Origin: an uncultured Eubacteriales bacterium | Lineage (GTDB): Bacteria; Bacillota; Clostridia; Oscillospirales; Oscillospiraceae | NCBI GenBank assembly: GCA_900556535.1 | Contig: USPI01000080.1 | Location: 1 to 6,684, forward strand | Reading direction: 5' to 3' | DNA: 6,684 bases | Part shown: positions 6,613 through 6,684 of the stretch, one piece after another | Layout: each line of letters begins with the position of its first letter | Numbering within the stretch: position 1 is the first letter of the stretch | Translations under genes and position numbers: made by a program | Notes under the pieces: generated by a model | The model's database searches: none | What the model was told of the DNA's origin: nothing | What the model saw: the letters and a program-made list of their open reading frames with translations, nothing else

Positions 6613-6684
6613 AATGCGACACAGGCGATTGCCCGTGACATTCTGGCAGAAGCAATGGCCCGGATGGAAGGCTATGGCCTGAAT
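6604..6684 (+). pseudogene. Internal fragment of a phage-type family A DNA polymerase
   Basis: After a TAG at 6601-6603 the plus strand is open to the window end and reads LLENATQAIARDILAEA, followed by a MARMEGYGLN-like helix. This matches the conserved stretch of phage and prophage family A DNA polymerases (typically GGKLxENxxQAIARDxLAEAM), which lies shortly before the HVHDE catalytic motif; that motif would fall just beyond the window. Only an internal piece is present: upstream polymerase sequence is absent and is replaced by the antisense of the membrane-protein gene. Codon choice (GCA, ATT, GAA, CGT) also looks unlike the GCC/CGC/GAG-rich host genes. The rest may continue past the window, so 'pseudogene' refers to the truncated 5' side. 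The call rests on recalled motif similarity over only 27 residues. Confidence 0.6.

Overview
The window is GC-rich (about 60 percent by eye) and densely coded, with AGGAG-type ribosome sites, short intergenic gaps and a bile-salt-hydrolase-type protein. Together these suggest an anaerobic gut Firmicute, probably a high-GC clostridial lineage (Oscillospirales-like). That placement is inferred from protein flavour and is not proven here. 

Positions 1-4702 hold one plus-strand operon with gaps of 21, 20 and 44 bases. It encodes a CaiA-like acyl-CoA dehydrogenase (5' end cut by the window), a DinB/maleylpyruvate-isomerase-like metal-binding protein (TIGR03084 type), a divergent SLC13/DASS-like carboxylate permease, and a CaiB-like family III CoA-transferase. 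Together they look like a system that imports an organic acid, activates it by CoA transfer and reduces it as an enoyl-CoA. This resembles carnitine/crotonobetaine reduction, but with an anion-type permease instead of the betaine transporter CaiT, and with an extra putative thiol-dependent isomerase-like protein. The true substrate is unknown. The operon ends at a strong hairpin (4721-4754) that can serve both strands.

Positions 4767-5741 encode, on the minus strand and convergent with the operon, a complete choloylglycine hydrolase family enzyme with all catalytic residues, most likely a bile salt hydrolase. A 91-base AT-rich gap (5742-5832) holds its ribosome site and possible promoter elements. 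Upstream of it, also on the minus strand, is a PF06541-type ('putative ABC transporter permease', CmpB-like) membrane protein with a soluble coiled-coil tail.

The last ~80 bases do not continue that membrane protein. Near 6602-6606 the minus-strand homology stops before any start codon, and the plus strand begins to read as an internal piece of a phage-type family A DNA polymerase. This is either a genuine rearrangement or phage junction, or an assembly chimera, and it is the most anomalous spot in the window. The most interesting biological content is the uncharacterised CoA-transferase/reductase/permease/isomerase-like cassette.
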